Assembly (NCBI GenBank): GCA_947505565.1
Contig: CANNLB010000127.1
Coordinates: forward strand, 1-7,069
Direction: 5' to 3'
Length of the DNA stretch: 7,069 bases
Source of the DNA: Acidobacteriota bacterium
GTDB lineage: Bacteria > Acidobacteriota > Terriglobia > Bryobacterales > Bryobacteraceae
This document shows, one piece after another, positions 1 through 6,742 of this stretch. The position numbers were made by a program, and so were the translations under genes. The notes below the pieces were generated by a model that was not told the origin of the DNA, did no database searches, and was given only the letters and a program-made list of their open reading frames with translations. The stretch's first letter is position 1, and the number at the start of each line of letters is the position of its first letter.

Positions 1-648
1 CATAGACGCAAGCAGTTTTTGGTGCTTGAAGGCTCGCCTATTCTGCTTCACACGATTCGCAAGTTCGCCCGTTGTGCCGCCGTGACGGAAATCGTCGTGG
101 CCCTGCGCGGCGACGACATTGGCTGGTTCCAGGAGCTACTGGACAAAGAATCGTTGGCGAAGCCGGTACGGTTGGTGGTCGGCGGCGACTCGCGGCAAGA
201 GTCGGTCGAGCATGCCCTGGCGGCGCTCGATGAATCGGTGGAGTTAGTGGCCGTTCATGACGCGGTGCGTCCTTTCGTGAGCCTGGAGCAGATTGAAGCC
301 GTGATCACCGAAGCCGCCGTCTGCGGCGCGGCCATTCTTGGGGTGGTCCCGGTGGATACGGTGAAGCGCGTCGCTCGTCATCGTATCGAGACCACAATTC
401 CGCGGGAACGCCTGGTGCTGGCGCAGACGCCGCAGGTATTCCGGTTGCCGCTGCTACAGCGGGCGTTCGCGCAGGCGACGGCCGATAGCTTCACCGGTAC
501 GGACGAATCGTCTTTGGTCGAACGCCTTGAGAACGTGGATGTCCACGTCGTGCCCGGTAGCGATCGCAATATCAAGATCACCAAGCCGACGGACCTGGAA
601 CTCGCCAAGGCTTTCCTCGCTGCAGAGGGGAACCGAAAGCAGGTATGA
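1..648 (+). CDS. ispD: 2-C-methyl-D-erythritol 4-phosphate cytidylyltransferase, 5' end missing
   Basis: IspD joins CTP and methylerythritol 4-phosphate to give CDP-methylerythritol, the third step of the cytoplasmic MEP route to isoprenoids. The frame is open from base 1 and reads HRRKQFLVLEG. This matches the part of IspD just after the glycine-rich CTP-binding loop, so about 25 N-terminal residues lie outside the window and the TTG at 19 is not the start. Visible family motifs are KQFLVLEGSPIL at the beginning, VHDAVRPF near base 253, VPVDTVKR near base 349 (the conserved catalytic-region threonine), LAQTPQVFR near base 418, TDESSLVE near base 499 and NIKITKPTDLELA near base 568, which contains the conserved lysine. 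The residue before KQ is Arg rather than the usual Pro. The stop codon overlaps the ispF start in an ATGA junction. Identification is secure; the true start cannot be seen. Confidence 0.95.
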   Translation, partial: HRRKQFLVLEGSPILLHTIRKFARCAAVTEIVVALRGDDIGWFQELLDKESLAKPVRLVVGGDSRQESVEHALAALDESVELVAVHDAVRPFVSLEQIEAVITEAAVCGAAILGVVPVDTVKRVARHRIETTIPRERLVLAQTPQVFRLPLLQRAFAQATADSFTGTDESSLVERLENVDVHVVPGSDRNIKITKPTDLELAKAFLAAEGNRKQV

Positions 649-1136
649 CCGAGTACCGCACGGGACTCGGCTGGGATAACCATCGCCTCGCTCCCGGGCG
701 GGTGCTGATCCTGGCTGGCATCGTGATTCCGCACGAAACGGGGTTCGAGGCTCATTCGGACGGCGATATTTTGCTGCACGCGGTGACGGATGCGTTGCTG
801 GGTGCGGTGGCCCTTGGCGATATTGGGATGCACTTCCCCGACACGGACCCGCAATGGCGGGGTGCGTCTTCCGATCGTTTTGTGCAGTATGCGCTGGGCT
901 TGGTACGCGAGCGCGGCTTCGAACTTTCGAATGTGGATACGACGGTGATCCTGCAACGGCCCAAGCTCAAAGACTATCGGGAACAGATCCGGGCGAACCT
1001 TGCCGCGCTGGTCGGCCTGCCGAATGACCGCGTCAACGTGAAGTTTAAGACCGCGGAGAAGGTCGGCCCGGTCGGCCAGGAACTGTCCGCTGAGGCCCAA
1101 GCGATCGTCACGATCCTGCGTCATACTGATAGGTAG
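645..1136 (+). CDS. ispF: 2-C-methyl-D-erythritol 2,4-cyclodiphosphate synthase
   Basis: IspF cyclises CDP-methylerythritol 2-phosphate, releasing CMP, to give methylerythritol cyclodiphosphate in the MEP pathway. The 163-residue product is close to the usual length of about 160. The metal site is intact: GWDNH supplies D11 and H13, and SDGDILLHA (38-46) supplies H45, each offset by +3 from E. coli D8, H10 and H42. The LGDIGMHFPDTDP stretch (57-69) contains the conserved substrate Asp (D59). The C-terminal nucleotide loop reads KTAEKVGPVGQ (135-145) and keeps T136 and E138. The start ATG overlaps the ispD stop by 4 bp, so translational coupling is likely; an AGG sits right beside the start but too close to be a normal ribosome site. 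An Asn replaces the usual Val inside the DxH motif. IspF trimers share active sites between subunits (family knowledge). Confidence 0.96.
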   Translation: MTEYRTGLGWDNHRLAPGRVLILAGIVIPHETGFEAHSDGDILLHAVTDALLGAVALGDIGMHFPDTDPQWRGASSDRFVQYALGLVRERGFELSNVDTTVILQRPKLKDYREQIRANLAALVGLPNDRVNVKFKTAEKVGPVGQELSAEAQAIVTILRHTDR

Positions 1137-1141
1137 AGAGG
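1136..1141 (+). promoter_or_regulatory. Shine-Dalgarno deciding the start of the cytochrome c/copper protein
   Basis: GAGAGG begins on the last base of the ispF stop codon. It lies 6 nt before the GTG at 1148, normal spacing, but directly abuts the GTG at 1142. This favours 1148 as the start. Confidence 0.6.
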
Positions 1142-1147
1142 GTGTCT

Positions 1148-2407
1148 GTGAAACTTGCGCTGTCGTTTGCCGTTCTTACCGCTTGTGCGTTTGGGCAGGT
1201 GACCTATACCCGCGAGATATCGCGCGTCTTTCAGGAAAAGTGCCAAGGGTGTCACCGCGAAGGTGACATTGGCCCCTTCGTGCTTGATTCCTACGAGGCG
1301 GCGATGACGTGGGGCGAAGACATTCAGCGTGTGGTCGAAACCAAGCAAATGCCGCCGTGGAAACCCGTCGGCGGCCATGGGACGTTTGAGAACAACTTTG
1401 GCCTTTCCGACGAACAGCGCGACCTGATTCTGAACTGGTATCGCGGCGGCGCTCCGGAAGGGGACGCCCGCGACCTCCCCGAGCCGACCCCTCAGACCGG
1501 CGAGTTCCAGCTCGGCGATCCCGACGTAGTTCTGACGATGCCGGAGACCTACTCGCTGCGCCGTCGCGGAGACATCTATCGTTGCTTCGTGATTCCGACC
1601 GACTTTGGGGGCGACCGTTACACGGACGCGATTCAAGTCGTCCCCGGAAATCGCCAAGTGGTTCATCATGTGATCCTCTATCTCGACACCTCCGGCAAGG
1701 CTCGGCAAATGGATGGCAAGGACGGTAATCCTGGCTACGACTGCTTCGGCGGGCCGGGCGATGGCATTCCGCTGACGCTTTCGAGCATGGCCGGCGGCTG
1801 GGTCCCCGGCATGCGGACCTCACGCCTGCCGGAAGGCGTGGGCACGTTGCTGCCGAAGGGCGTCGATGTGATTATGCAGGTGCACTACTATCCCGGTGGT
1901 CGCACGCAGCAGGAAGACCAGACGAAGGTCGGCCTTTACTTTTCGAAGAAGGAAGTGAACAAACGGCTCGTTTACCTGCCGGTTGTGAATACAAGCTTCC
2001 GTATCCCGGCTGGTGCCGAGAGCTATGACGTCGTGGCGAACTTCCCGATTCCGCCGTTGTTCGACGCGACCGCCTTCCTGGTCGCCCCGCACATGCACCT
2101 GCTTGGCACGAAGTTCAAGCTGGAGAAACTGAAGCCGAACGGAACGACTGAATCGCTGATCTATGTCGACGATTGGGACTTTAACTGGCAGGGCTTCTAC
2201 AAGTATCAACAGCCGATTCGGTTGAACGCTTTTGACCGTCTCCGCGCTACCTGCACCTTCAACAACTCCGAGAAGAACCCACGCAATCCGAGCAATCCGT
2301 TGAAAGTGGTTCGCTGGGGAGAAGGCACCGAGGACGAGATGTGCATCGGCTTCCTCGGCGTAACTTTTGACCGCGAAAACGTCGTGCCGTTTAACCTGCC
2401 GCTGTAG
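1148..2407 (+). CDS. Secreted cytochrome c / copper type II monooxygenase-like (PHM fold) protein
   Basis: This is a probable exported oxygenase or redox protein of unknown substrate. A short signal peptide (MKLALSFAVLTACAFG, cleavage before Q17) precedes a cytochrome c-like domain (about 20-105) with haem site CQGCH (C32, C35, H36) and a likely distal ligand M68 in KQMPPW. Residues about 125-419 match the two-domain copper core of peptidylglycine alpha-hydroxylating monooxygenase. The CuH-type ligands are H173 and H174 (VVHHVILYLD) and H246 (MQVHYY). The CuM-type ligands are H315 and H317 (PHMHLLG) and M398 (EDEMCIG). All six expected ligands are therefore present, which argues for a working copper centre. 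The chosen GTG has a well-spaced Shine-Dalgarno; GTG 1142 would add two residues. LTAC could be read as a lipobox, so a lipoprotein is possible. The gene lies 11 nt after ispF and 6 nt before a P450, consistent with one operon. The domain call is strong; the reaction is not known. Confidence 0.87.
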   Translation: MKLALSFAVLTACAFGQVTYTREISRVFQEKCQGCHREGDIGPFVLDSYEAAMTWGEDIQRVVETKQMPPWKPVGGHGTFENNFGLSDEQRDLILNWYRGGAPEGDARDLPEPTPQTGEFQLGDPDVVLTMPETYSLRRRGDIYRCFVIPTDFGGDRYTDAIQVVPGNRQVVHHVILYLDTSGKARQMDGKDGNPGYDCFGGPGDGIPLTLSSMAGGWVPGMRTSRLPEGVGTLLPKGVDVIMQVHYYPGGRTQQEDQTKVGLYFSKKEVNKRLVYLPVVNTSFRIPAGAESYDVVANFPIPPLFDATAFLVAPHMHLLGTKFKLEKLKPNGTTESLIYVDDWDFNWQGFYKYQQPIRLNAFDRLRATCTFNNSEKNPRNPSNPLKVVRWGEGTEDEMCIGFLGVTFDRENVVPFNLPL

Positions 2408-2413
2408 CGCCGC

Positions 2414-3751
2414 ATGCCAGACGTCGTTCGACCGCTTGGCCCGCCGAATGGGCTCTTTTCCGGTAGGCTGTTTGCGTTCCGCAAGGACCCGCTTAGCTTC
2501 ATTGAGAAAGTCGCGGCGGACTTCGGGCCGCTCGCGTACTTCCGGGCCGGACACCAGCATATCTATTTGGTGAACGAACCGGACCTGATACGCGACGTGC
2601 TCGTCACGCGAAACGCCCTCTTCACCAAGAGCCGCATTTTGCAGCGTGCCAAAACGCTGCTGGGCGAAGGGTTGCTGACCAATGAAGGCACCTCCCATAT
2701 CAAGCAACGCCGCATGGTCCAGCCGGCGTTCTATCGTGACCACCTCGTCGGCTACGGCGAGCAGATGGTGGCCCTCGCCGACCAGTCCCGCCGCCGTTGG
2801 CAAAACGAAGCCATTCTCGACATCGATCAGGAGATGATGCGGCTGACTTTGGCGATCGTCGGACAGACATTGTTCAGCGCCGACGTCGAACAAGATGCGC
2901 CGCAAGTGGGTGAGGCGATGAATGCTCTCGTTGCCATCATGCCGTTACTCATGCTGCCCGGGTCGCAGTTCATCGAGTACGTTCCGTTGCCCGCCACGCG
3001 GCGCTATCTGCGGGCCGCCAAGCTCGTCGAAGGCACGATCTACCGTATCATCAACGATCGCCGGGCTTCGGGTGAGAACCCCGGCGATCTACTGTCCATG
3101 CTGATGGCCGCTCGCGACGCCGAGGGAGACCAGTCCGCGATGTCGGATAAGCAGGTTCGCGACGAAGCTCTCACCTTGTTTCTGGCCGGCCATGAGACGA
3201 CGGCCACGGCGCTCGCCTGGACCTGGTATGTGCTGGCGCAACACCCGGAAGCCGAGGCGGCGATGCATGCCGAGTTGGAAACGGTGCTCAACGGTCGCCT
3301 GCCGACGTTTGACGATCTCCCCCAACTCCGCTATACGCAGCAGGTGTTCGCCGAATCCATGAGACTCCATCCGCCCGCGTGGGCCCTGGGACGCATGGCG
3401 CGCGAGCCTCTGGAGTTAGGGGGCTACACGCTGCCGACCAAATCGATCGTCATTATGAGCCCCTACCTGATGCATCGCAACGCCAAGTATTGGCCGAACC
3501 CCCACCAGTTCGAGCCCGCCCGCTGGGCCGACGGCGATTTCTACAAACGCGACTTCACTTACTTCCCTTTTGGCGGCGGGCCGCGCATTTGCGTCGGGGA
3601 ACGCTTCGCCTGGATGGAAGGCGTCCTGCTTCTTGCCGTGATCGCTCAGAAGTGGCGGTTTCGACTCGTCCCCGGTCACGTCGTCGAGCGCAAGGCGCTG
3701 ATCACCCTGCGCACGAAACACGGCATAAAAGTCACTGCGCTGGCGCGCTGA
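2414..3751 (+). CDS. Cytochrome P450
   Basis: This is a haem-thiolate monooxygenase that inserts one oxygen atom from O2 into an organic substrate using electrons from redox partners. The 445-residue product has no N-terminal membrane anchor and should be cytoplasmic. All diagnostic motifs are present: the I-helix oxygen-activation motif AGHETT (258-263), the K-helix ExxR pair (E314, R317) in ESMRLHPP, the PERF-like FEPARW (366-371), and the haem loop FGGGPRICVG (386-395) with ligand C393. No fused reductase or ferredoxin domain is present and no redox partner gene lies in the window. The ATG is 6 nt after the preceding stop with no clear Shine-Dalgarno, so translation is probably coupled to the upstream gene. 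The last 20 bp overlap the 3' end of the opposing peptidase gene. Neighbouring ispDF raises a terpenoid-type substrate as a possibility, but the sequence alone does not give the CYP family or substrate. Confidence 0.95.
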   Translation: MPDVVRPLGPPNGLFSGRLFAFRKDPLSFIEKVAADFGPLAYFRAGHQHIYLVNEPDLIRDVLVTRNALFTKSRILQRAKTLLGEGLLTNEGTSHIKQRRMVQPAFYRDHLVGYGEQMVALADQSRRRWQNEAILDIDQEMMRLTLAIVGQTLFSADVEQDAPQVGEAMNALVAIMPLLMLPGSQFIEYVPLPATRRYLRAAKLVEGTIYRIINDRRASGENPGDLLSMLMAARDAEGDQSAMSDKQVRDEALTLFLAGHETTATALAWTWYVLAQHPEAEAAMHAELETVLNGRLPTFDDLPQLRYTQQVFAESMRLHPPAWALGRMAREPLELGGYTLPTKSIVIMSPYLMHRNAKYWPNPHQFEPARWADGDFYKRDFTYFPFGGGPRICVGERFAWMEGVLLLAVIAQKWRFRLVPGHVVERKALITLRTKHGIKVTALAR

Positions 3752-5327
3752 GGCTCTTCTGCCTGGCGGGCAGGAACTCGTCGCCAGCCCGCCAGGTTGT
3801 CGTCACGCCGGAGTTGGCAATGGTCAAGCCAATGGCCCAGCCGAACCGCCCCATCTGTTCCATCCCCGCAAAATCCCAGCTTTCTTTGTACTCATCCGAT
3901 GGCTGGTGATAGTGCTTGGCGTTGTACTCGTAGATGATGTTATCGCCGAAGGTTTCGTCCCTGCCCCAATACTCGGTGCCCATGTTGACCGAGAAGGCAG
4001 GCACCCCCGCGCGAGCGAAGGCGAAGTGGTCGGAGCGATAGTAGTGGCCCTGCTCCGGATGCGGGTCGGCCTTAATCTTCAGGTTGAACCGCTTCGCCGT
4101 GGCTTCGACGGTAGGATAAACGCTGGTGCGTTCGGCACCGATCACGACCACGTCCTTCACGGCGCCGAAGGGATAGAACGAGTCGTAGTTCACATTCAGC
4201 ATTGTCTTCCCGGCCGCGATGATCGGCTTCGCGGCGTAGAATTCCGCTCCGCGTAGCCCGCTTTCTTCCGCCGTGACGGCTAGGAAAATGGCCGACCGCT
4301 TCGGCCGCTGTTGCAGAGCGGCCCACGCCCGGGCCGCTTCCAGCAGGATGCCGCAGCCGGTCGCATTGTCCACCGCGCCGTTGTAAATGGCGTCGCTTCC
4401 CTTCTCCGTCCCTATCCCCAGATGGTCCCAATGCGCGCTGAAAACGACGGCCTGCTTGCTCAACTCGGGGTCGCTGCCGCGCACAATGCCGGCCACGTTG
4501 GCCGCCCGAATCGGTCGCAGTTTCGTCAGGATCGCGCCCTTGACGGCAATGCCGAGGGGCATCGCGCGGAACCCTTTGGTATTCGCCTGAGCCAGCAATT
4601 CGTCCAGATTCTTACCCATCGCTTTCTCGGCCGCTCCTCGCGTTACCCAACCCGCAAACGCCAACGCCGATGCCCCGGCGTCCAACTTCACTTGCGGATC
4701 CTCCTTGCCCCACGAACTTCTCACCACTTCCCAGCCGTAGCCCGCCGTCGGGGTGGTATGCAGAATCAGACAGCCCACCGCGCCCCGCCGCGCCGCCTCT
4801 TCGTACTTATACGTCCAGCGGCCGTAGTAGGTCAGCGCCTTCCCTCCAAAGAACTTCGGGTCGTCGCTGGGGGGCTCGTTCGTGAACAACACGACGACCT
4901 TCCCCGTCACGTCGACTCCGGCGTAATCGTCCCAGCCGAACTCCGGCGCCGTGATGCCATGCCCGACAAATACCGCCTCGGCGCCGAATTCGGCCAGAAT
5001 CTTCTGTTGCATCGTGTTCCCAACGAAATCGACGGCCCAGGTCAGTTCGGACGCGCCCAGCGATAGCTTGGCCGACGATTGGGGCTCCACCCCGACCAGG
5101 TCGACGCGCTGGAAAAACGTCCCGTTGTCTCCGGCCGGCTCGACGCCGACCAGCGCCATTTGCGACGCCAGATAGGCGGTCGCCAAGTCGCCGCCGCGGG
5201 TTCCCACGCCGCGCCCTTCGAGTAGATCGCTCGCCAGGAACTTCACATGCTCGCGAATCCGCGCACCAGAGATCTCGGCTTGCGCCCATAGCGTCGCCGC
5301 CCACAATCCAACCAGAACGAGCCTCAT
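3732..5327 (-). CDS. Secreted M28-family zinc aminopeptidase with PA-type insert
   Basis: This is a co-catalytic di-zinc exopeptidase of the M28 family, probably releasing N-terminal residues from peptides outside the cytoplasm. The 531-residue product begins with a signal peptide (MRLVLVGLWAATLWAQA, cleavage about residue 17). A region resembling a PA domain spans roughly 105-255. The catalytic domain follows. Zinc ligands are H299 (SAHWDH, with D301), bridging D320 (GAVDNATG), E355 (TAEESG), D382 (NYDSF) and H434 (RSDHFAF); E354 is the catalytic base. No catalytic residue is missing. The ATG has no nearby Shine-Dalgarno (the closest AGGGAG lies 15 nt upstream), and a -10-like box sits just before it. 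The gene is convergent with the P450, overlapping it by 20 bp, and divergent from the sulfatase with a 23-bp gap. Exact specificity (aminopeptidase versus carboxypeptidase-like M28) is not resolved. Confidence 0.93.
   Translation of the reverse strand: MRLVLVGLWAATLWAQAEISGARIREHVKFLASDLLEGRGVGTRGGDLATAYLASQMALVGVEPAGDNGTFFQRVDLVGVEPQSSAKLSLGASELTWAVDFVGNTMQQKILAEFGAEAVFVGHGITAPEFGWDDYAGVDVTGKVVVLFTNEPPSDDPKFFGGKALTYYGRWTYKYEEAARRGAVGCLILHTTPTAGYGWEVVRSSWGKEDPQVKLDAGASALAFAGWVTRGAAEKAMGKNLDELLAQANTKGFRAMPLGIAVKGAILTKLRPIRAANVAGIVRGSDPELSKQAVVFSAHWDHLGIGTEKGSDAIYNGAVDNATGCGILLEAARAWAALQQRPKRSAIFLAVTAEESGLRGAEFYAAKPIIAAGKTMLNVNYDSFYPFGAVKDVVVIGAERTSVYPTVEATAKRFNLKIKADPHPEQGHYYRSDHFAFARAGVPAFSVNMGTEYWGRDETFGDNIIYEYNAKHYHQPSDEYKESWDFAGMEQMGRFGWAIGLTIANSGVTTTWRAGDEFLPARQKSLSAPAQ
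3762..3796 (+). terminator. GC-rich hairpin 10 nt downstream of the P450 stop
   Basis: CCTGGCGGGC (3762-3771) and GCCCGCCAGG (3787-3796) form a perfect 10-bp stem around a 15-nt loop, with a possible G-U closing pair (3761/3797). It stands just past the stop of the four-gene operon, as expected for a transcript end or 3'-protecting hairpin. It is not followed by a real T tract (TTGTCGTC), so classical intrinsic termination would be weak. The same bases encode the peptidase C-terminus (WRAGDEFLPAR) on the other strand. Confidence 0.45.
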
Positions 5328-5350
5328 GCAGTTCAGTGTATGCTCCCTTC
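5328..5350. promoter_or_regulatory. Compact divergent promoter region between peptidase and sulfatase
   Basis: These 23 bp are all that separates two divergent start codons. On the + strand TGTATGCT (5337-5344) looks like an extended -10 element, ending 6 nt before the sulfatase ATG. On the - strand TACACT (complement of 5335-5340) is a -10-like box ending 7 nt before the peptidase ATG. The two boxes overlap. Neither has a recognisable -35 hexamer at 16-18 nt, and neither gene has a Shine-Dalgarno at normal spacing. The placement fits leaderless messages. Any upstream promoter parts must lie inside the opposite coding sequence. Confidence 0.4.
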
Positions 5351-6679
5351 ATGGTCTCCCGCCGCGCCTTTCTTGCCGCCTGCGCCTCGGCCGCTTTTGC
5401 CGCCCCCTCGCGTCCGAGTATCCTGTTGCTGGTCGTCGATGATCTTGGCTACCGCGACCTCGGGTTCCAGGGCGCGGCGGACGCCAAATCGCCCCATATT
5501 GATGCTTTGGCGAAGTCCGGTATCCGCTGCACCAATGCGTACGTTTCTCACCCTTTCTGCAGCCCGACCCGCGCCGGCATGCTCACTGGACGCTATCAGC
5601 AGCGCTTCGGCCACGAGAACAATCCGGTCTACAACCCGGACGATCAGCAGTCCGGGCTACCGACCGACCAGATCACCATCGCCCAGACGCTGCAAGCGGC
5701 GGGCTACCGCACCGGCCACATCGGCAAATGGCATCTTGGCGCCGCGCCGAAATTTCATCCGTTGAAACGGGGGTTTGATGAGTCCTACGGTTTCCTCGGC
5801 GGCGGTCATCAGTATTTCGCCGCCCAAATGGAGGGTCGGGCCGTCGAGTATCTGATCCCGCTCGAACGCAACGGCAAGCCCGAGAAGTTCGAAGGCTATC
5901 TGACCGACCGGCTCTCGGACGAAGCCGCCGCGTTCATCCGGCGGCGCGACGGCAAACAGCCGTGGTTCCTGTACGTCGCCTACAACGCCCCGCATGCCCC
6001 ACAGCAGGCACAAGATCCCTATCTCTCCCGCTTTTCCACCGTCAGCGATGACAAGCGGAAAAAGCTTGATGCGATGGTCGCCGCTGTTGACGATGGGGTG
6101 GGCCGGATCTTGGCGACGCTGAAAGAGCGCAAGATGGATCGCGACACGCTGGTCTTCTTTCTCAGTGACAATGGGGGCCCCATTGGCATCAACGGCTCCG
6201 ATAACACCCCATTGCGCGGAGCCAAGGGCCAGGTTTACGAAGGGGGCATCCGTGTTCCTTTCGTCGTCCGCTGGCCGGGCCATCTGAAGCCCGGCGTCTA
6301 CAGGCAACCGATTATCTCGCTCGACATCTTCGCGACCGCCGTGGCCGCCGCCGGTGGTAAACCCGCCGCGCTCGACTCAGTCGACTTGCTCCCCTTCCTC
6401 TCCGGAAAAAGCAAAGGCTCCCCTCATCAGCATCTGTTCTGGCGCACCGGCGGCGGGGTCCTCTGGGCGGTCCGGGAAGGGCGGCACAAACTTGTGCGCC
6501 GACGGGGTGAGGCACCCGAGCTCTACGACCTCGAAACTGACATCGCCGAGTCCAAGGACCTCGCCGCCGCGCAGCCCGAAATCGTCCAGCGCCTTGAAAC
6601 CGCACTGAACGCCTGGAACCGCGAACTCATTCCGCCCGTGTTCGCGGGACCGGCGCAGAATCCTTCGAGGAAGAAATGA
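5351..6679 (+). CDS. Exported formylglycine-dependent sulfatase (arylsulfatase family)
   Basis: This type I sulfatase hydrolyses sulfate esters, using a formylglycine made from an active-site cysteine. The 442-residue product starts [19 protein letters not shown], a twin-arginine-type signal (SRRAFL) suggesting Tat export. The alkaline-phosphatase-fold core follows. Metal ligands D30 and D31 are in VVDDLGY. The modification motif C70-S-P-T-R74 is followed by AGMLTGRY. K126 and H128 are in GKWHLG, H215 in NAPHAP, D273 and N274 in LSDNGG, and K292 in GAKG. The site is complete and of the Cys type, so it needs formylglycine-generating enzyme or an anaerobic maturase, neither seen here. I chose ATG 5351 because it puts the RR motif near the terminus and lies just after a -10-like box; GTG 5336 would add five residues. 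The neighbouring cysD suggests use of the released sulfate. The substrate is unknown; arylsulfatase and N-acetylgalactosamine-6-sulfatase types are both possible. Confidence 0.94.
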   Translation: MVSRRAFLAACASAAFAAPSRPSILLLVVDDLGYRDLGFQGAADAKSPHIDALAKSGIRCTNAYVSHPFCSPTRAGMLTGRYQQRFGHENNPVYNPDDQQSGLPTDQITIAQTLQAAGYRTGHIGKWHLGAAPKFHPLKRGFDESYGFLGGGHQYFAAQMEGRAVEYLIPLERNGKPEKFEGYLTDRLSDEAAAFIRRRDGKQPWFLYVAYNAPHAPQQAQDPYLSRFSTVSDDKRKKLDAMVAAVDDGVGRILATLKERKMDRDTLVFFLSDNGGPIGINGSDNTPLRGAKGQVYEGGIRVPFVVRWPGHLKPGVYRQPIISLDIFATAVAAAGGKPAALDSVDLLPFLSGKSKGSPHQHLFWRTGGGVLWAVREGRHKLVRRRGEAPELYDLETDIAESKDLAAAQPEIVQRLETALNAWNRELIPPVFAGPAQNPSRKK

Positions 6680-6698
6680 ATACCCCTATTCCGATAGA

Positions 6699-6742
6699 CT
6701 TCAGGACCATTGGCCTGCTACCCTGAAGGCTCCAATGGAGCC
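6699..6742 (+). promoter_or_regulatory. Candidate structured leader over the cysD ribosome-binding site and start
   Basis: Two perfect 7-bp complementary pairs interlock: CTTCAGG (6699-6705) with CCTGAAG (6722-6728), and CCATTGG (6707-6713) with CCAATGG (6732-6738). The strand order is that of an H-type pseudoknot, with linkers of 1, 8 and 3 nt. A third perfect pairing, GGCTCC (6728-6733) with GGAGCC (6737-6742) around an AAT loop, excludes the second pair. The first stem covers most of the GAAGG Shine-Dalgarno, and the second and third cover the ATG. No known riboswitch consensus that I remember fits. A protein operator using the same dyads is an alternative. Confidence 0.4.
6725..6729 (+). 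promoter_or_regulatory. Shine-Dalgarno of cysD
   Basis: GAAGG lies 5 nt before the ATG at 6735 and fixes that start. Four of its five bases (6725-6728) fall in the 3' arm of a perfect 7-bp inverted repeat, which could hide them. Confidence 0.6.

Noticed and set aside
1059..1079. Tandem GGTCGGCC-type repeat near the ispF 3' end
   Set aside because: It follows from the conserved VGPVGQ residues of IspF and G+C-rich codon choice, and needs no separate explanation.
378..1124. A 248-codon open frame on the - strand across ispD and ispF
   Set aside because: It lies wholly opposite two genes with intact catalytic motifs, is rich in Arg, Ser and His as expected for antisense of G+C-rich coding DNA, and shows no recognisable domain.
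1820..2905. A 361-codon open frame on the - strand spanning the copper protein and the P450 start
   Set aside because: It straddles two well-supported + strand genes, has no recognisable motif, and is explained by high third-position G+C in those genes.
4311..5066. A 251-codon open frame on the + strand inside the peptidase gene
   Set aside because: It is opposite the M28 catalytic and PA regions, whose zinc ligands are all intact, and its Arg/Pro-rich composition is typical of a shadow frame.
5351..5383. LAAC in the sulfatase N-terminus as a lipoprotein signal (C11)
   Set aside because: Only three residues separate the arginine pair from LAAC, too short a hydrophobic stretch before the cysteine. 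A Tat-type signal running on through ASAAFAAP fits better.
6695..6724. Promoter for cysD: TAGACT (6695-6700), 18-nt spacer, TACCCT (6719-6724)
   Set aside because: Transcription would begin near 6731, after the Shine-Dalgarno at 6725-6729, making that site useless. The boxes are also poor matches.
6680..6734. Intrinsic terminator after the sulfatase
   Set aside because: The inverted repeats here have no following T tract and run into the cysD start codon, so they look regulatory for cysD rather than terminating.
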